The translations under genes and the position numbers were made by a program. A stretch of DNA of 64,000 bases from NCBI GenBank assembly GCA_964523295.1, contig CAZGAH010000008.1, positions 26,781 through 90,780 on the forward strand. Direction: 5' to 3'. Within the stretch, counting starts at the first letter, position 1. Each line of letters begins with the position of its first letter. Under the pieces are notes generated by a model that saw nothing but the letters and a program-made list of their open reading frames with translations, did not search any database and was not told where the DNA came from. This document shows positions 18,111 through 27,535 of this stretch, piece after piece. The DNA is from CAZGAH01 sp964523295 (GTDB lineage Bacteria; Desulfobacterota; Desulfovibrionia; Desulfovibrionales; Desulfovibrionaceae).

Positions 18111-18973
18111 AATGATATAATCCTTGTTATTCTGAAAAAAATCGGTGTGTTGTCGCGGCTGCTCAGGGGAGCTTGTCGGACAGCCTCGGTGTGGCTGGCG
18201 TGTCGTTTTGTTTCAATTGCACCACATTTCAAACGCATACTGATTAGTCATCTATACAATACCTCAAAATATGACAAGGGCACCTCGCAGCCATAACCCA
18301 CAACCACGCAGCCACGTACACCCCGGCGACATTTTTCAGGATCAATTTCAAGCTCGGAGTGCGTTGTCGCGGTGTTATTAAAATGGATTTCATATCGTAT
18401 TATCTATTTCGCGGCTTCTCAGGTCCCCTGGTGGCTGTATTTTGGACGCAATCCATCTGTAAGTAGCGCTTTTTTGGTTTTTGCGTTGGCTGTCAGAACG
18501 AATCAAGCGCAAATTCAATCAAACTCCGTCGTAGTAATATAGTATAGTTGCATGTGCGCCCAAATAAGCGTGACATCCATGCCAGTGTGGCACTTTTCTA
18601 TTGATTATTACGCCGTACAAAAGCCAATTTATTAGATGTGATATTCAAAAAAGAATTGAGTGCATCGACTTCATTCGGCATTCACGCTTTACCTTGAACT
18701 TGCTTGTCATCCCATTCCGATTTGTGAAATGCCACGAAAAAACGAAATATGGACGACGGCGCGGGTGGGGCGCGTTTTCGTTCTTTGTGCCAGCGTCGGT
18801 GTAAGGCTCGTCGTTCCTGCCGCGGGAGCCCACGCGTCAGACAAGCCTCGAGATTGCTGTCAAGCGTCACAAATCCCCCGACAAACTCCCGAGCCGGAAG
18901 AAAAAAAGAGAACCGGGTTGCAGACTATGATCATCACGATACAATGCTGGACAAGTAATGGCAGTGTACCCGA
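18111..18973. other. Long intergenic region, no supported gene
   Basis: About 860 bases between the SlyD-like gene and the end of radA. Composition is mixed and lower in GC than the flanking genes. The open frames here are short, lack ribosome sites and show no family sequence. I see no RNA gene or clear repeat. Confidence 0.55.
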
Positions 18974-20337
18974 TTAGCAGAAAAGCCGGACCTGCAGATC
19001 ATGCAGCGAAGTCATGCCCTCGGCGGCGCCGCGGAGACGGGGGCATAGCACGGGATCGCAGCCCAGACGTCTGGCCTGGACGAGGCGGATGTCGTGCCCG
19101 GCGACAGGGCGTATCTGGCCATTCAGGTCGACCTCGCCCCAGAAAACCGCTCGCTCGGGCAAGGGCCGGTCATAAAACGAGGAGAGCGTGGCCGCCACCA
19201 GGCCGAGATCCAGGCCTGGGTCCGGCATCCGGAGCCCGCCGCCGAGCTTGGCGTAGATATCGAGCTGGCCAAGATTGAGTGACAGGCGCTTTTCCAGCAC
19301 CGCCANNNNNNNNNNAGGCCCGTACCGCGCGGGAAGGACAGGTTACTGGGGGTGGCCAGGGCCTGTACCTCGACGGCGAAGGGCCGTTGCCCGTCCAGGG
19401 CCATGACCACGGCCGCGCCGCTCAGCGACGGGTCGCGTTCTCCGAGAAACAGGGTCGAGGGATCATCAACGACGCGCAATCCCTGCCCGCCCATTTCCAG
19501 CACGAGCAATTCCTGATTCGGGCCGAAGCGGTTTTTGAGCACGCGCAGGATGCGGTGCGCCTGTTGACGCTCGCCGTCCATGGCCAGGACCGTATCGACC
19601 ATGTGCTCGAGCAGCATCGGCCCGGCGATCTGCCCGTCCTTGGTCACATGACCCACAAGAAGCAGGGCGAACGTATGGCGCCTGGCCGCCTCGATAAGCT
19701 CGGTCGCCACCGCCCGGACCTGGCTGACGCTGCCCGGCAAACCATCGGCACGCGCCGAATGCAGCGTCTGGACGGAATCGACGATCAGCAGCTGAACGCG
19801 TTGCTGCTCCACCGTCAGGACCACGTCTTCGACGCTCGACGTGGCCAGCGCCAGCAGCCCCGGATGCAGCACGTCCAGGCGCCCTGCCCGCTCCTTCAGC
19901 TGCGTCAGCGACTCCTCGCCCGAGGCGTAGAGGCAGCTGAGTCCCTGCTTTGCCACGGCGCCAGCCACCTGAAGCAGCAGCGTGGACTTGCCTATGCCCG
20001 GAGCTCCGCCGAGCAGCACCGCGCCCCCGGCCGGCAACCCGCGTCCGAGCAACCGATCAAGCTCCCCCATGCCCGAACCGTACGCCTGCGCGGTGTCCAT
20101 GGAGACCGCGTGCAGCGACTCCGCTCTGGCAGTGCTGCACGCGGACGGACCACGCAGCGCGGCGCTGGCCGGAGCGCTGACAGCGTGTACCGTATTCCAC
20201 GCGTGACAGCGGGGGCATTGGCCCTGCCACTGGGGACTCTGCCGACCGCAGGCGGAGCAGACGAATATTTCCTTTTTTTTCACAGAAAACGACTCGGAGA
20301 CCGGGCACTCGGAAGGGCAGCGACGCGTTGCCGGCAT
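18974..20337 (-). CDS. radA: DNA repair protein RadA (interrupted by a 10-N assembly gap)
   Basis: RadA is a RecA-like helicase that helps branch migration during homologous recombination. The N-terminal four-cysteine zinc finger (FVCSACGRQSPQWQGQCPRC), the ATPase with Walker A GAPGIGKSTLLLQ, the RadA-specific KNRFG motif (LKNRFGPNQE) and the Lon-protease-like C-terminal domain are present. The reading frame changes across the N run at 19306-19315: the last ~108 residues (MLEKRLSLNLGQLDIYAKLG onward) lie in another frame. Allowing for the gap, the length is normal. The ATG at 20337 has GGAGG very close; a GTG at 20283, just before KKKEIFVCSACG, is an alternative start that fits family N termini. 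It lies 30 bases after the zinc-ribbon gene. Confidence 0.92.
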
Positions 20338-20367
20338 TCCCTCCCGCCCCGGCCCGGTGGGCAGGAA

Positions 20368-21312
20368 TTATTGTTTGGGCGGATCCTTGGCCTCGATGAC
20401 CTTGATCCCGAACTCCTGGACCGTATCCGGCGGATTATAAAAGGCGACGACAAAGGGAACTTCACCGTTGGGGGCGACGTTGGTGTTGACCGTGAGCACG
20501 CCGACCTTGTTGTTGATTGCGGCCTCCAGCTCCTGCTCGGACAGCATCTGCAATTGAAACAAGGAGACGGTATTGCCGCAAAGCAGGGACTTGCTCAACA
20601 CGGCTGCGCCCTGGCGATCGTAGAGCGTGGCCTCGATCTTGATGAGTTCTTTGGACGTGGAAAACTTGTTGACGACCTTGCCCTGCACGACGAACAGCTT
20701 GCCGACTTTTTCATTGTCCACGTAGAACTGATTGACGTCCTGAAGGGAGAAGTCCTTGATCTGGTCGGTAGAGACGCTGGCGCCGGGTGCGGGCGCCTCG
20801 GTCTTTTTTTCAAGAAAGGGAAGATACCGGAAGAGCAGGTCTGGAGCGAAAAAATACAGGCCGCCGGCCGCAAGCAGCAGGACGAGCACAAGGCCCGCGC
20901 CGATGATCGGGCCACGCTTGCTCTTTCCAGAGGTTTTCCGTCCTTTTTTGCCCTTCGATTTGCCTTTGACGGGTTCGTCCTCGTCGGCCAGGTTGAATTC
21001 CTCGGCAACCGCACGATGGGGCCCGGATTTGGGCCTGGAGGGCGCCTCCGGCTCTGCTTCCTCCCCAAAGAGATCGTCGTCGGATTCGGGCTCTTTGCCT
21101 CGGGCCGGCGGCGCGGCGCTCTTTTTGGGAGGGCTTTCCCCGAGCAGAGCGTCGAGGTCGCTGTCGTCGGCATCAAAGGACGCGGCCTGCTTCTTGGGGG
21201 GCTCGAGGGCGAAAACCTTGGCGCAAACGGAACACTTCACCTTTCGCCCGGTCCGGAATTCCTTATCGGGGAAATTGTATTTCGTCTCGCAATGAGGGCA
21301 CTTGAGAATCAT
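20368..21312 (-). CDS. Zinc-ribbon/DUF3426 membrane protein
   Basis: 314 residues. The first 40 residues are an MJ0042-type zinc ribbon (ILKCPHCETKYNFPDKEF, then KCSVCAKVF), found at the start of many deltaproteobacterial proteins. A charged, low-complexity stretch (about 40-135) leads to a single transmembrane helix (about 140-163, IIGAGLVLVLLLAAGGLYFF). The rest is a DUF3426 domain that should lie in the periplasm (DFSLQDVNQFYVDNEKVGKL). The function of DUF3426 is not known. In this arrangement the ribbon stays in the cytoplasm, so the protein might connect an envelope structure to a cytosolic partner, which is inference. It is upstream of and close to radA, probably one transcript. Confidence 0.88.
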   Translation of the reverse strand: MILKCPHCETKYNFPDKEFRTGRKVKCSVCAKVFALEPPKKQAASFDADDSDLDALLGESPPKKSAAPPARGKEPESDDDLFGEEAEPEAPSRPKSGPHRAVAEEFNLADEDEPVKGKSKGKKGRKTSGKSKRGPIIGAGLVLVLLLAAGGLYFFAPDLLFRYLPFLEKKTEAPAPGASVSTDQIKDFSLQDVNQFYVDNEKVGKLFVVQGKVVNKFSTSKELIKIEATLYDRQGAAVLSKSLLCGNTVSLFQLQMLSEQELEAAINNKVGVLTVNTNVAPNGEVPFVVAFYNPPDTVQEFGIKVIEAKDPPKQ

Positions 21313-21464
21313 TCCCGACCCGCGTCAGCCGCGCAAGGCGCTGAAGTTGTCACGTTTTTCGTTTCCAGGCGGACTATTGTTGAAAGCGTTACCGCTGTCA
21401 AGTGCAGGCCGGCGGCTTCAAACAACGCAAGGACATGGCGCCGTGACCGGAGCACGGGCCACGG

Positions 21465-21875
21465 TCAACGGCTGTGCAGCGACCTGGCCTTGCCTTCGCC
21501 AATGACGACACCCTGGGCGTCAAGCGCCTGAACAGTGATTTCGTACGTGTGGCTTTGCCCGGCAGGCGGACAGGGACCTTTGTACGAGGACAGCGCTCCG
21601 GCCGGAATCCGGTTGCCGCCTGCGTAAACGATACTGCCGCCCCCGTGATTATAACCGACGGAATCGAGATCCACCATTCTGGCCTTCAACTGCTTTGTCC
21701 CGGTCGGTACGCCCACGACGTGGATTTCAGGAGAAGGACCGCTGGTCAGGCAACCGCCTCCGTCAAAGGCGAAATCGACCTTGAGCGGCGACACGCTGGC
21801 CGCATACTTCGACCCGGTCGTCACGCAACCCGGCAGCAACCCGACAAGCATGGCCAAGACAATAAATGCGCGCAT
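21465..21875 (-). CDS. Small PEBP-like (YbhB/YbcL-type) lipoprotein
   Basis: 136 residues. The N terminus is a lipoprotein signal with lipobox LLPGC, so the mature protein is about 120 residues. It keeps the core signature of phosphatidylethanolamine-binding-like proteins: SPEIHVVGVPTGTKQL, MVDLDSVGYNHGGG, RIPAGALSSYKGPCPPAGQ and SHTYEITVQALD. That makes it a compact member, because the family is usually 150-180 residues, and the segment before SPEI is shortened. The ligand pocket residues of the GPCPP and HTY region remain. A good AAGGAGT ribosome site precedes the ATG. It stands alone between the zinc-ribbon gene and rplU. Its ligand and role are unknown. Confidence 0.75.
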   Translation of the reverse strand: MRAFIVLAMLVGLLPGCVTTGSKYAASVSPLKVDFAFDGGGCLTSGPSPEIHVVGVPTGTKQLKARMVDLDSVGYNHGGGSIVYAGGNRIPAGALSSYKGPCPPAGQSHTYEITVQALDAQGVVIGEGKARSLHSR

Positions 21876-22276
21876 AGTTTACTCCTTACCAGAGCAGGTC
21901 GTGAATGGAAACACATACGGCATCTATGACACGAAACCCTCGCCACGACAAGAGTCGAATTTAACGTATCGATATCAGGAAAGGAAAAGGGACATTCCCC
22001 GACAGCCTCACCAGCGTTCCGCGACGTCGCAACTCAGTTACTCTGCCGACGAGTCGGCGAGGATGTCGCGCCGCGTAGTCACGATGGCAAGATACTGGCA
22101 CAATCCGTGGTCGATCAGATCGTTACCGGCACTGGCCTNNNNNNNNNNCTGAACGATGGGACACGCCCCTCGTCGGTACGGGCTTGCCTGGAAGGAAATT
22201 TTTTTTCACCTTCTTCTTGACGTTGTTCGGGCATTCGGAGTATACGTCGCCTTCTTCACGACTGGAGGCATAAATC
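21876..22276. other. Divergent intergenic region with a 10-N gap (22139-22148)
   Basis: No gene is supported. The right part carries the rplU promoter and, in many relatives, an rplU leader. The N run means the true spacing is unknown. Confidence 0.6.
22217..22246 (+). promoter_or_regulatory. Sigma-70 type promoter of rplU-rpmA
   Basis: TTGACG (22217-22222) and TATACG (22241-22246) are separated by 18 bases and lie about 30 bases before the rplU start, leaving a very short leader. Confidence 0.6.
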
Positions 22277-22585
22277 ATGTACGCGATTATCGAAACAGGC
22301 GGAAAACAGTACCGCGCCGAGGAAGGCCGGGAAATCACGGTGTCCCGGCTCGATGCGGAGCCCGGGAGCGAGGTGTCCATCGAGCGGGTGCTCCTGGTGG
22401 GCGGCGACGCGCCTCGCGTTGGCTCTCCGTACGTGACCGACGCTAAGGTCACCTGCGAGGTGCTGGAGCACGGGCGAGGCAAAAAAATCGTGGTTTTCCA
22501 CAAGTGGCGCCGTAACGATTCACGGAAAAAAAATGGCCATCGCCAGGATTATACCCGGCTGAAGGTCAAAGCCATCGTCAATTAG
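22277..22585 (+). CDS. rplU: 50S ribosomal protein L21
   Basis: 102 residues, full length for bL21. The N terminus MYAIIETGGKQYRAEEG and the C-terminal KKIVVFHKWRRNDSRKKNGH and YTRLKVKAIV are family hallmarks; the protein binds 23S rRNA in the large subunit. A strong GGAGG ribosome site lies 7-8 bases upstream. It is followed 25 bases later by rpmA, the universal bacterial pair. Confidence 0.98.
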   Translation: MYAIIETGGKQYRAEEGREITVSRLDAEPGSEVSIERVLLVGGDAPRVGSPYVTDAKVTCEVLEHGRGKKIVVFHKWRRNDSRKKNGHRQDYTRLKVKAIVN

Positions 22586-22610
22586 ACGCAGGCGCGAGAG
22601 GTAACATACC

Positions 22611-22886
22611 ATGGCTCATAAAAAAGCAGGCGGCAGTTCGCGCAACGGACGCGACAGTCAAGGGCAACGCCGCGGCGTCAAGCGCTATGGCGGACAAAAG
22701 GTTCTGGCCGGCAACATCCTCGTGCGGCAGCTTGGCACGAAATACCACCCGGGTCAGAACGTCGGCGTTGGCAAGGATTTTACGCTGTTCGCGCTTATCG
22801 ACGGCGTCGTGAAATTCGAGAAGTATTTCCGCAACCGCAAAGAAAAAACCCGGATTCACGTACTCAGCGTACCGACACCGGCGTAA
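22611..22886 (+). CDS. rpmA: 50S ribosomal protein L27
   Basis: 91 residues. Starts MAHKKAGGSSRNGRDS and continues RRGVKRYGGQKVLAGNILVR, the classic bL27 sequence whose N-terminal tail reaches the peptidyl-transferase centre. There is no Firmicutes-type cleavable N-terminal extension. A GAGGT ribosome site precedes the ATG. The gene is followed by a terminator rather than by obgE, which often comes next in other bacteria. Confidence 0.98.
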   Translation: MAHKKAGGSSRNGRDSQGQRRGVKRYGGQKVLAGNILVRQLGTKYHPGQNVGVGKDFTLFALIDGVVKFEKYFRNRKEKTRIHVLSVPTPA

Positions 22887-22894
22887 GGCCTTTC

Positions 22895-22966
22895 AAAAAG
22901 CCCGGGGGGCTGACTCGCGCTGAGAGCAATGCTTCTCCTGCGCCTGTTCAGCTCTTCGGGCTTTTT
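22895..22966 (+). terminator. Intrinsic terminator of rplU-rpmA
   Basis: AAAAAGCCCG (22895-22904) pairs with CGGGCTTTTT (22957-22966) across a 52-base loop that can itself fold. The T-run completes an intrinsic terminator. Confidence 0.7.
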
Positions 22967-23146
22967 GTGTCCGCTATCGTCCACCGTAGCCGTTCTCCCA
23001 TCGCGGTCTCACCTGCTCACGACGTCTTTCCCGCTTCGGTCTGAACGACATTGCCGGCTCGCGAGCGCCGGACCTGCTATCGGCCCGGCGCTTCGTCTCC
23101 TGCGCGTAGGATCTGCCCCCTGCGCCGTCTCTGTATCGCTGCCGGG

Positions 23147-23962
23147 CTATTTGCCGGCGCGGCGTTTGGCCGCCGCGACAAGCTCCCGGTACACGGTCAG
23201 CATTTCCGGATGCTCCTCGTACATCAGCTCCGGATGCCACTGCACCCCGAGAATAAAGGTCGGTCCGTCATAGTGAATGCCCTCGATCACGCCGTCGGCG
23301 GACATGGCAACCACGCTGAAATCCTTGGCCAGCGTGCGTACGGCCTGGTGGTGGAAGCTGTTGACGCCGAGGGCCTGCGTGCCCATGACCTGGGCCAGCC
23401 AGCCCTGTAGCGTGACCTGATGGGCCACGTCCTTGCCGGGCAGGGAGGTGCGATGCAGGGCCACATCCTTGCCGTCGAGCGAAATATCCTGCCAGAGGGT
23501 ACCGCCGAAGGCGACGTTGATGACCTGTTCGCCGCGGCACACGCCAAGAAGAGGCAGATGTCGCGCAAAGGCGGCCTTGACCAGGGCGAAGTCAAAGGCA
23601 TCCTGGTCGGGATTGACCTCGCCCAAAAGCTCGTGCGGCGTTTCGTTGTAGCGGGCCGGAGCGACATCGATTCCGCCGATGATCAGCACGCCGTCGATCA
23701 GGCGCAATTGCTCCTCGAGAATACTCTGATCCGCTATCGGCGGCAGCACGAACGGCAGCCCGCCCGCGGCGATAATTGCGTTGACGTAGGCCATAGGCGT
23801 ACGCATCCGGCCCGCCTCGTCGCCCTGTTTCGCGGCGTCGATGCTGGAAGAGATGCCGATAACCGGTTTTTTGACCTCAACAGTCGAATCGACGCGCATG
23901 CAGCCGAAGGATAAGAGCAGCAGCAGGCAAAGGAGAAAACGCACGAAAATCAGGTTCGGCAT
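23147..23962 (-). CDS. Class I glutamine amidotransferase of the gamma-glutamyl-GABA hydrolase family, lipoprotein form
   Basis: 271 residues. The catalytic domain is peptidase C26/PuuD-like: IIGGIDVAPARY, nucleophile elbow LLGVCRGEQVINVAFGG, and the His-Glu pair in LGVQWHPELMY. PuuD enzymes hydrolyse gamma-glutamyl amides, for example in putrescine breakdown. Unusually, the protein begins with a clear lipoprotein signal (FLLCLLLLLSFGC), so it should be exported and lipid-anchored instead of cytosolic. A good AAGGAGC ribosome site sets the ATG at 23962; an upstream in-frame start at 24004 would put charged residues before the signal. No polyamine genes are nearby. The substrate might be a cell-wall or extracellular gamma-glutamyl compound, which is inference. 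Confidence 0.88.
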   Translation of the reverse strand: MPNLIFVRFLLCLLLLLSFGCMRVDSTVEVKKPVIGISSSIDAAKQGDEAGRMRTPMAYVNAIIAAGGLPFVLPPIADQSILEEQLRLIDGVLIIGGIDVAPARYNETPHELLGEVNPDQDAFDFALVKAAFARHLPLLGVCRGEQVINVAFGGTLWQDISLDGKDVALHRTSLPGKDVAHQVTLQGWLAQVMGTQALGVNSFHHQAVRTLAKDFSVVAMSADGVIEGIHYDGPTFILGVQWHPELMYEEHPEMLTVYRELVAAAKRRAGK

Positions 23963-24578
23963 GACGGGCTCCTTATGTTTGGACGTGGCGAATATGATCG
24001 GCAAGCCGTCTCGTCGGCCTGGCTCGCCCTGTCTCCCGGCAGCCGCCTGGCGACGAACACCCGGCAGCTAACGGAAAAAACAGCCCNNNNNNNNNNNNNN
24101 NNNNNNNNNNNNNNNNNNNNNNNNNNNNNNNNNNNNNNNNNNNNNNNNNNNNNNNNGAAGGCGAACTCGGCGCAATTTCCACGCTTCCCTGGCTGTCGGA
24201 ATGATGACACATGCGCGTTTCTCGTCATGGGCCGAACGACCGTTCTGCCCGACATGCACGGCCATTCGTACGCCGAGTGAACAGCTGAAACTGGCATGAA
24301 TAGTGCATTTTCGTTTCTCACGGGAGCAGTTTTTTCCCTTTTGGCCACGGCTGCGGGCATCGTCGTGCGCCGCGTGAAACGGAAAAGAGGCCTTGCCGGC
24401 CTAAACTCGGGGAAAAAATGGCCGATCAATTATTCAGCGCGTGAATGATCGGAGGCAGCCATCGCGCGTAGCGCCGACAGAGTAAGTGAATGGCGGACGG
24501 CACTTGTGGCCCGGGCGTTTCTTGGGTAGTGGTCGGTGTCGAACGATTGTCAGGTGAGTGAACGAACCGAGCGAGTCG
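23963..24578. other. Intergenic region containing a 70-N assembly gap (24087-24156)
   Basis: About 545 known bases plus 70 N. No gene is supported on either side of the gap. A short gene could be hidden because the true gap length is unknown. Confidence 0.6.
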
Positions 24579-25199
24579 ATGGATATGTTTCACCAGGAGC
24601 GGAAATATTACAAGCCGAGCAAGGACGCCCGGGTTCTTGCCATTCTGGATTCCTTGTCCCGGGAAAACGAGTTGTCGCAGAACGAGCTGGGGCGTCGGCT
24701 GCGCCTCAGCGGGGCGATGGTCAACCAGTACCTGAAAGAGCTTCAGGACGCGGCGCTGATCCAGTACGAAGCGGTGAACGGCAAGAGTTACCGCTACGTA
24801 TTGACCAACAAAGGCGAAGAGTCGCGACGGCGGATGTTATCCGGTTTTTCCACCGAGACGATCCAGATTTACAGCGCGCTCAAGGATCTGATCGCTGCGA
24901 AGCTGGAGGGGCTCAAGGCCAAAGGATTGACCCGTCTGGTGTTGTTCGGGGCCTCGGAGACCTGCGAGGTCGTGCTTTCGGCTTTGCGAGGCAGCCGTTT
25001 CGCGATCATGGCGCTGGTGGACAACGATGTCGGCAAGCATGGCAAGCTGTTTCACGGGTATGTCGTCGCTCCGCCGCAGGTTCTGGAAACCCTGGCGTGT
25101 CAGGCCGTACTGATCACATCGTTCGCCTGCCAGGATGAAATTTTCGAACAGTTAGAGCCCGTTCGCCTGAGAAGGGGCCTGGAGGTGGTTAAGCTATGA
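24579..25199 (+). CDS. Winged-helix regulator with C-terminal Rossmann-like domain
   Basis: About 206 residues. Residues about 15-80 are a MarR-like winged helix (VLAILDSLSRENELSQNEL, GRRLRLSGAMVNQYLKELQD, GKSYRYVLTNKGEE). The C-terminal half is a Rossmann-like fold with a glycine-type loop (LVLFGASETCEVVLSALRG) and an acidic strand end (IMALVDNDVGKHGKLFHGY), resembling nucleotide or sugar-nucleotide binding domains seen in glycan loci. It probably senses a small ligand and regulates the locus. The start is uncertain: ATG 24579 is used here, with an in-frame GTG at 24558. Its stop overlaps the NeuB-family start by 4 bases (ATGA), showing translational coupling. Confidence 0.82.
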   Translation: MDMFHQERKYYKPSKDARVLAILDSLSRENELSQNELGRRLRLSGAMVNQYLKELQDAALIQYEAVNGKSYRYVLTNKGEESRRRMLSGFSTETIQIYSALKDLIAAKLEGLKAKGLTRLVLFGASETCEVVLSALRGSRFAIMALVDNDVGKHGKLFHGYVVAPPQVLETLACQAVLITSFACQDEIFEQLEPVRLRRGLEVVKL

Positions 25200-26335
25200 A
25201 ACGGACAGCTCTCATACGGCTCAGGTCAGGCAGGCGGATTGGTCCCGGGCAACCATGCTTCGTCGTGGCTGAGATCGGCAACAATCATCAGGGCCAGGCG
25301 GCGCTGGCCGCGGAGATGGTTCACGCGGCGGCAGAGTCTGGCGTGCAGGCCGTCAAATTCCAGAAGCGCGACGTGGACGCCATGTTCACCCGAGGCGGAC
25401 GCGACGCCCCGTATACGGGCGCCAACAGCTTCGGCGCCACGTACGGCGAGCATCGCCGGCAACTCGAACTCGGCGTCGAGGAAATGGCCCGGCTCAAGGA
25501 ACTGGCCGAATCGCTCGGGCTGGTTTTCTTCGCCTCGGCCTGGGACCGATCGAGCAATGTCCAGATGTACGAACTCGGGGTCGAACTGGTCAAAATCTGC
25601 TCTGCCGATCTGGTGAACATCCCCCTGCTGCGGCAGGTCGGCGCCATGGGCCTGCCGGTGATCATGTCCACCGGAATGAGTTCCCTGGCCGACATCGATC
25701 TCGCTGTCGACGAACTGCGGCGTTTCCATGACGAGATTGTGCTCCTGCATTGCAACAGCACCTACCCCTGCAAGGAAGAATGCATCGGCCTGCCCGTGCA
25801 GCAGCTGCTGCGGCAGCGCTATGGTCTGCCCGTGGGGTACTCCGGGCATGAACGAGGGCTGGGACCAAGCGTTGCGGCCGTGGCCATGGGCGCCTGCGTG
25901 GTAGAACGCCATTTCACGCTCGACCGGACCATGCGCGGCACCGATCATCAGGCATCCCTGGAGCCCGAGGACTTCCGGCGCCTGATGGTCATGATCCGCG
26001 AAGTCGAGCAGGCCATGCGCGTCAAGGAAAAACGGGTGTTTCCCGAGGAGGCGGCACAGGCCAGAAAATTGCGCAAGTCCATCTTCTTCGCCCGCGACCT
26101 GCCGGCCGGGCATGTCCTTACGGAGTCGGACCTGGTTGTCAAATGCCCCGGCGACGGCGTTTCGCCCGCGCAATGGGACGAAGTCGTCGGAACGCGCCTT
26201 ACCCGCGGCGTCCATTGCGAAGATTCGTTTGACTGGGACGCCGTGGCGCAGAGCGCGTCCGTCTCCTTGCCGCTGGGAAGACCCCTGACCGCGCCGCTGA
26301 CCGTCCCCTTTCTTTCCAAAGGATTGAGCACGTGA
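25196..26335 (+). CDS. NeuB-family sialic-acid-type synthase with SAF domain
   Basis: 379 residues. The N-terminal TIM barrel matches N-acetylneuraminate/legionaminate/pseudaminate synthases: FVVAEIGNNHQGQAALAAEM, AVKFQKRD, VIMSTGMSSLADID, VLLHCNSTYPC, GYSGHERGLG and ACVVERHFTLDR. The C-terminal SAF (antifreeze-like) domain starts near RKSIFFARDLPAGHVLTE. These enzymes condense phosphoenolpyruvate with an amino sugar to make a nine-carbon acid for surface glycans. The exact sugar cannot be inferred, because no cytidylyltransferase or other pathway gene sits in the locus. It is coupled to the upstream regulator by an ATGA overlap. Confidence 0.9.
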   Translation: MKRTALIRLRSGRRIGPGQPCFVVAEIGNNHQGQAALAAEMVHAAAESGVQAVKFQKRDVDAMFTRGGRDAPYTGANSFGATYGEHRRQLELGVEEMARLKELAESLGLVFFASAWDRSSNVQMYELGVELVKICSADLVNIPLLRQVGAMGLPVIMSTGMSSLADIDLAVDELRRFHDEIVLLHCNSTYPCKEECIGLPVQQLLRQRYGLPVGYSGHERGLGPSVAAVAMGACVVERHFTLDRTMRGTDHQASLEPEDFRRLMVMIREVEQAMRVKEKRVFPEEAAQARKLRKSIFFARDLPAGHVLTESDLVVKCPGDGVSPAQWDEVVGTRLTRGVHCEDSFDWDAVAQSASVSLPLGRPLTAPLTVPFLSKGLST

Positions 26336-26425
26336 ATCCCCAGGCAGCATGTCCCGACAGGGCCGTAATACACGGCTCTGTCGGGAAACGTATTCTGCCG
26401 CCTGCCTCGCCGCGGGGAGCAGCGC

Positions 26426-27535
26426 ATGTATGACGTCAACTTCTTCATGCGCACCTTCGGGCTCAAGAACGACATTCTGGCCGGGCGCTACGGTCCGGAC
26501 GACGCGGATGCGGTATACCACCAGCTGGCCGCCTCGCTGGCGCCGACGCCGCGCGTGTTCAACGTGGAGACGACCAATCATTGCAACATGCGCTGCATGA
26601 TGTGCCAGCGCACGACCGATTTGCAACGTCCGCTGCACCACATGGACCCCGCGGTGTTTGCCGCGCTGGCGGAGCAGATAACACCGGCCGGTGATGACGA
26701 ACTGCAAGCCTGGGCCGACTTCGTCGCCAGCCGGCTGAACCGGACGGCCCGGCCTTCGGAAAACAATTTCTATTTCGACGTCATCGCCAGGGCCGTGACC
26801 CTGCATGGCTTCGGCGAACCGCTGCTCGACCCGCGGCTTCCGGAACGGGTAGACCGCCTGTCGCAACGCTCCATCCCCTCGTACTTTTCCTGCAATCCGT
26901 GCAACATCAGGCTGTCGCGCTTCGAGGAGCTGTTCAGAGCCGGGCTCGGCTGGGTCAAGTTCGCGCTCGACAGTCTCGACGACGCGGAGGCGCGCCGCAT
27001 TCGCGGGCCTCGCGCCGATTACACCCGCTCGGCGCGCAACATCCTGGACCTGCTCGAACTCAAGGCCAGGCTGGGCGTAACGACGCGCATCGTGCTGACC
27101 ATGCTCGACTTCAGCGGCGACCTTGGTCCGGACTCCCAGGCCGAGCGTTTTCTGCGACTGTGGGAAGACAAGGATGTCTATGCCTATGTCAAAAGCGTGG
27201 ACAACAAATGGCTGCTGCGGAAAAAAGGCGCTCTCGAGCAGGCGCGCGGGCAGGATCGGAGCCATTACGCCCGGCAGTACTGTGAATACCCCTGGACCTC
27301 GGTGACGGTGCTAGCCGACGGCTCCGTGGTCCCATGCACGCAGGACATCAATGGCGCGTGGACAATGGGCAACGTGCGCGAGCAGTCCCTGGCGGAGATA
27401 TGGCTGGGGCCAAAATTTCAGGAATTCCGACGGATGCAGGTGCTGGGAACCTTCCCGAAGGATTTCATGTGCCACGCCCGATGCGATCAGCAGCTCGTGG
27501 CCTATGCCCTGGAAACCGCCCATGCGCCCCGCTGA
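26426..27535 (+). CDS. Radical SAM/SPASM domain protein
   Basis: 369 residues. The radical SAM cluster motif is NHCNMRCMMCQRT (CxxxCxxC, about residues 53-60) in an N-terminal position after VFNVETT. The C-terminal SPASM-type cysteines appear in CEYPWTSVTVLADGSVVPC and FMCHARC, giving an auxiliary iron-sulfur cluster. Such enzymes make radical modifications of peptides or, in glycan clusters, of sugar nucleotides and carrier-linked substrates. The middle insert between GFGEPLLDP and FALDSLDDAEARRIRG is typical. It lies between the NeuB-family gene and the SDR gene, and its stop overlaps the SDR start, so it is part of the operon. The substrate is unknown. Confidence 0.88.
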   Translation: MYDVNFFMRTFGLKNDILAGRYGPDDADAVYHQLAASLAPTPRVFNVETTNHCNMRCMMCQRTTDLQRPLHHMDPAVFAALAEQITPAGDDELQAWADFVASRLNRTARPSENNFYFDVIARAVTLHGFGEPLLDPRLPERVDRLSQRSIPSYFSCNPCNIRLSRFEELFRAGLGWVKFALDSLDDAEARRIRGPRADYTRSARNILDLLELKARLGVTTRIVLTMLDFSGDLGPDSQAERFLRLWEDKDVYAYVKSVDNKWLLRKKGALEQARGQDRSHYARQYCEYPWTSVTVLADGSVVPCTQDINGAWTMGNVREQSLAEIWLGPKFQEFRRMQVLGTFPKDFMCHARCDQQLVAYALETAHAPR

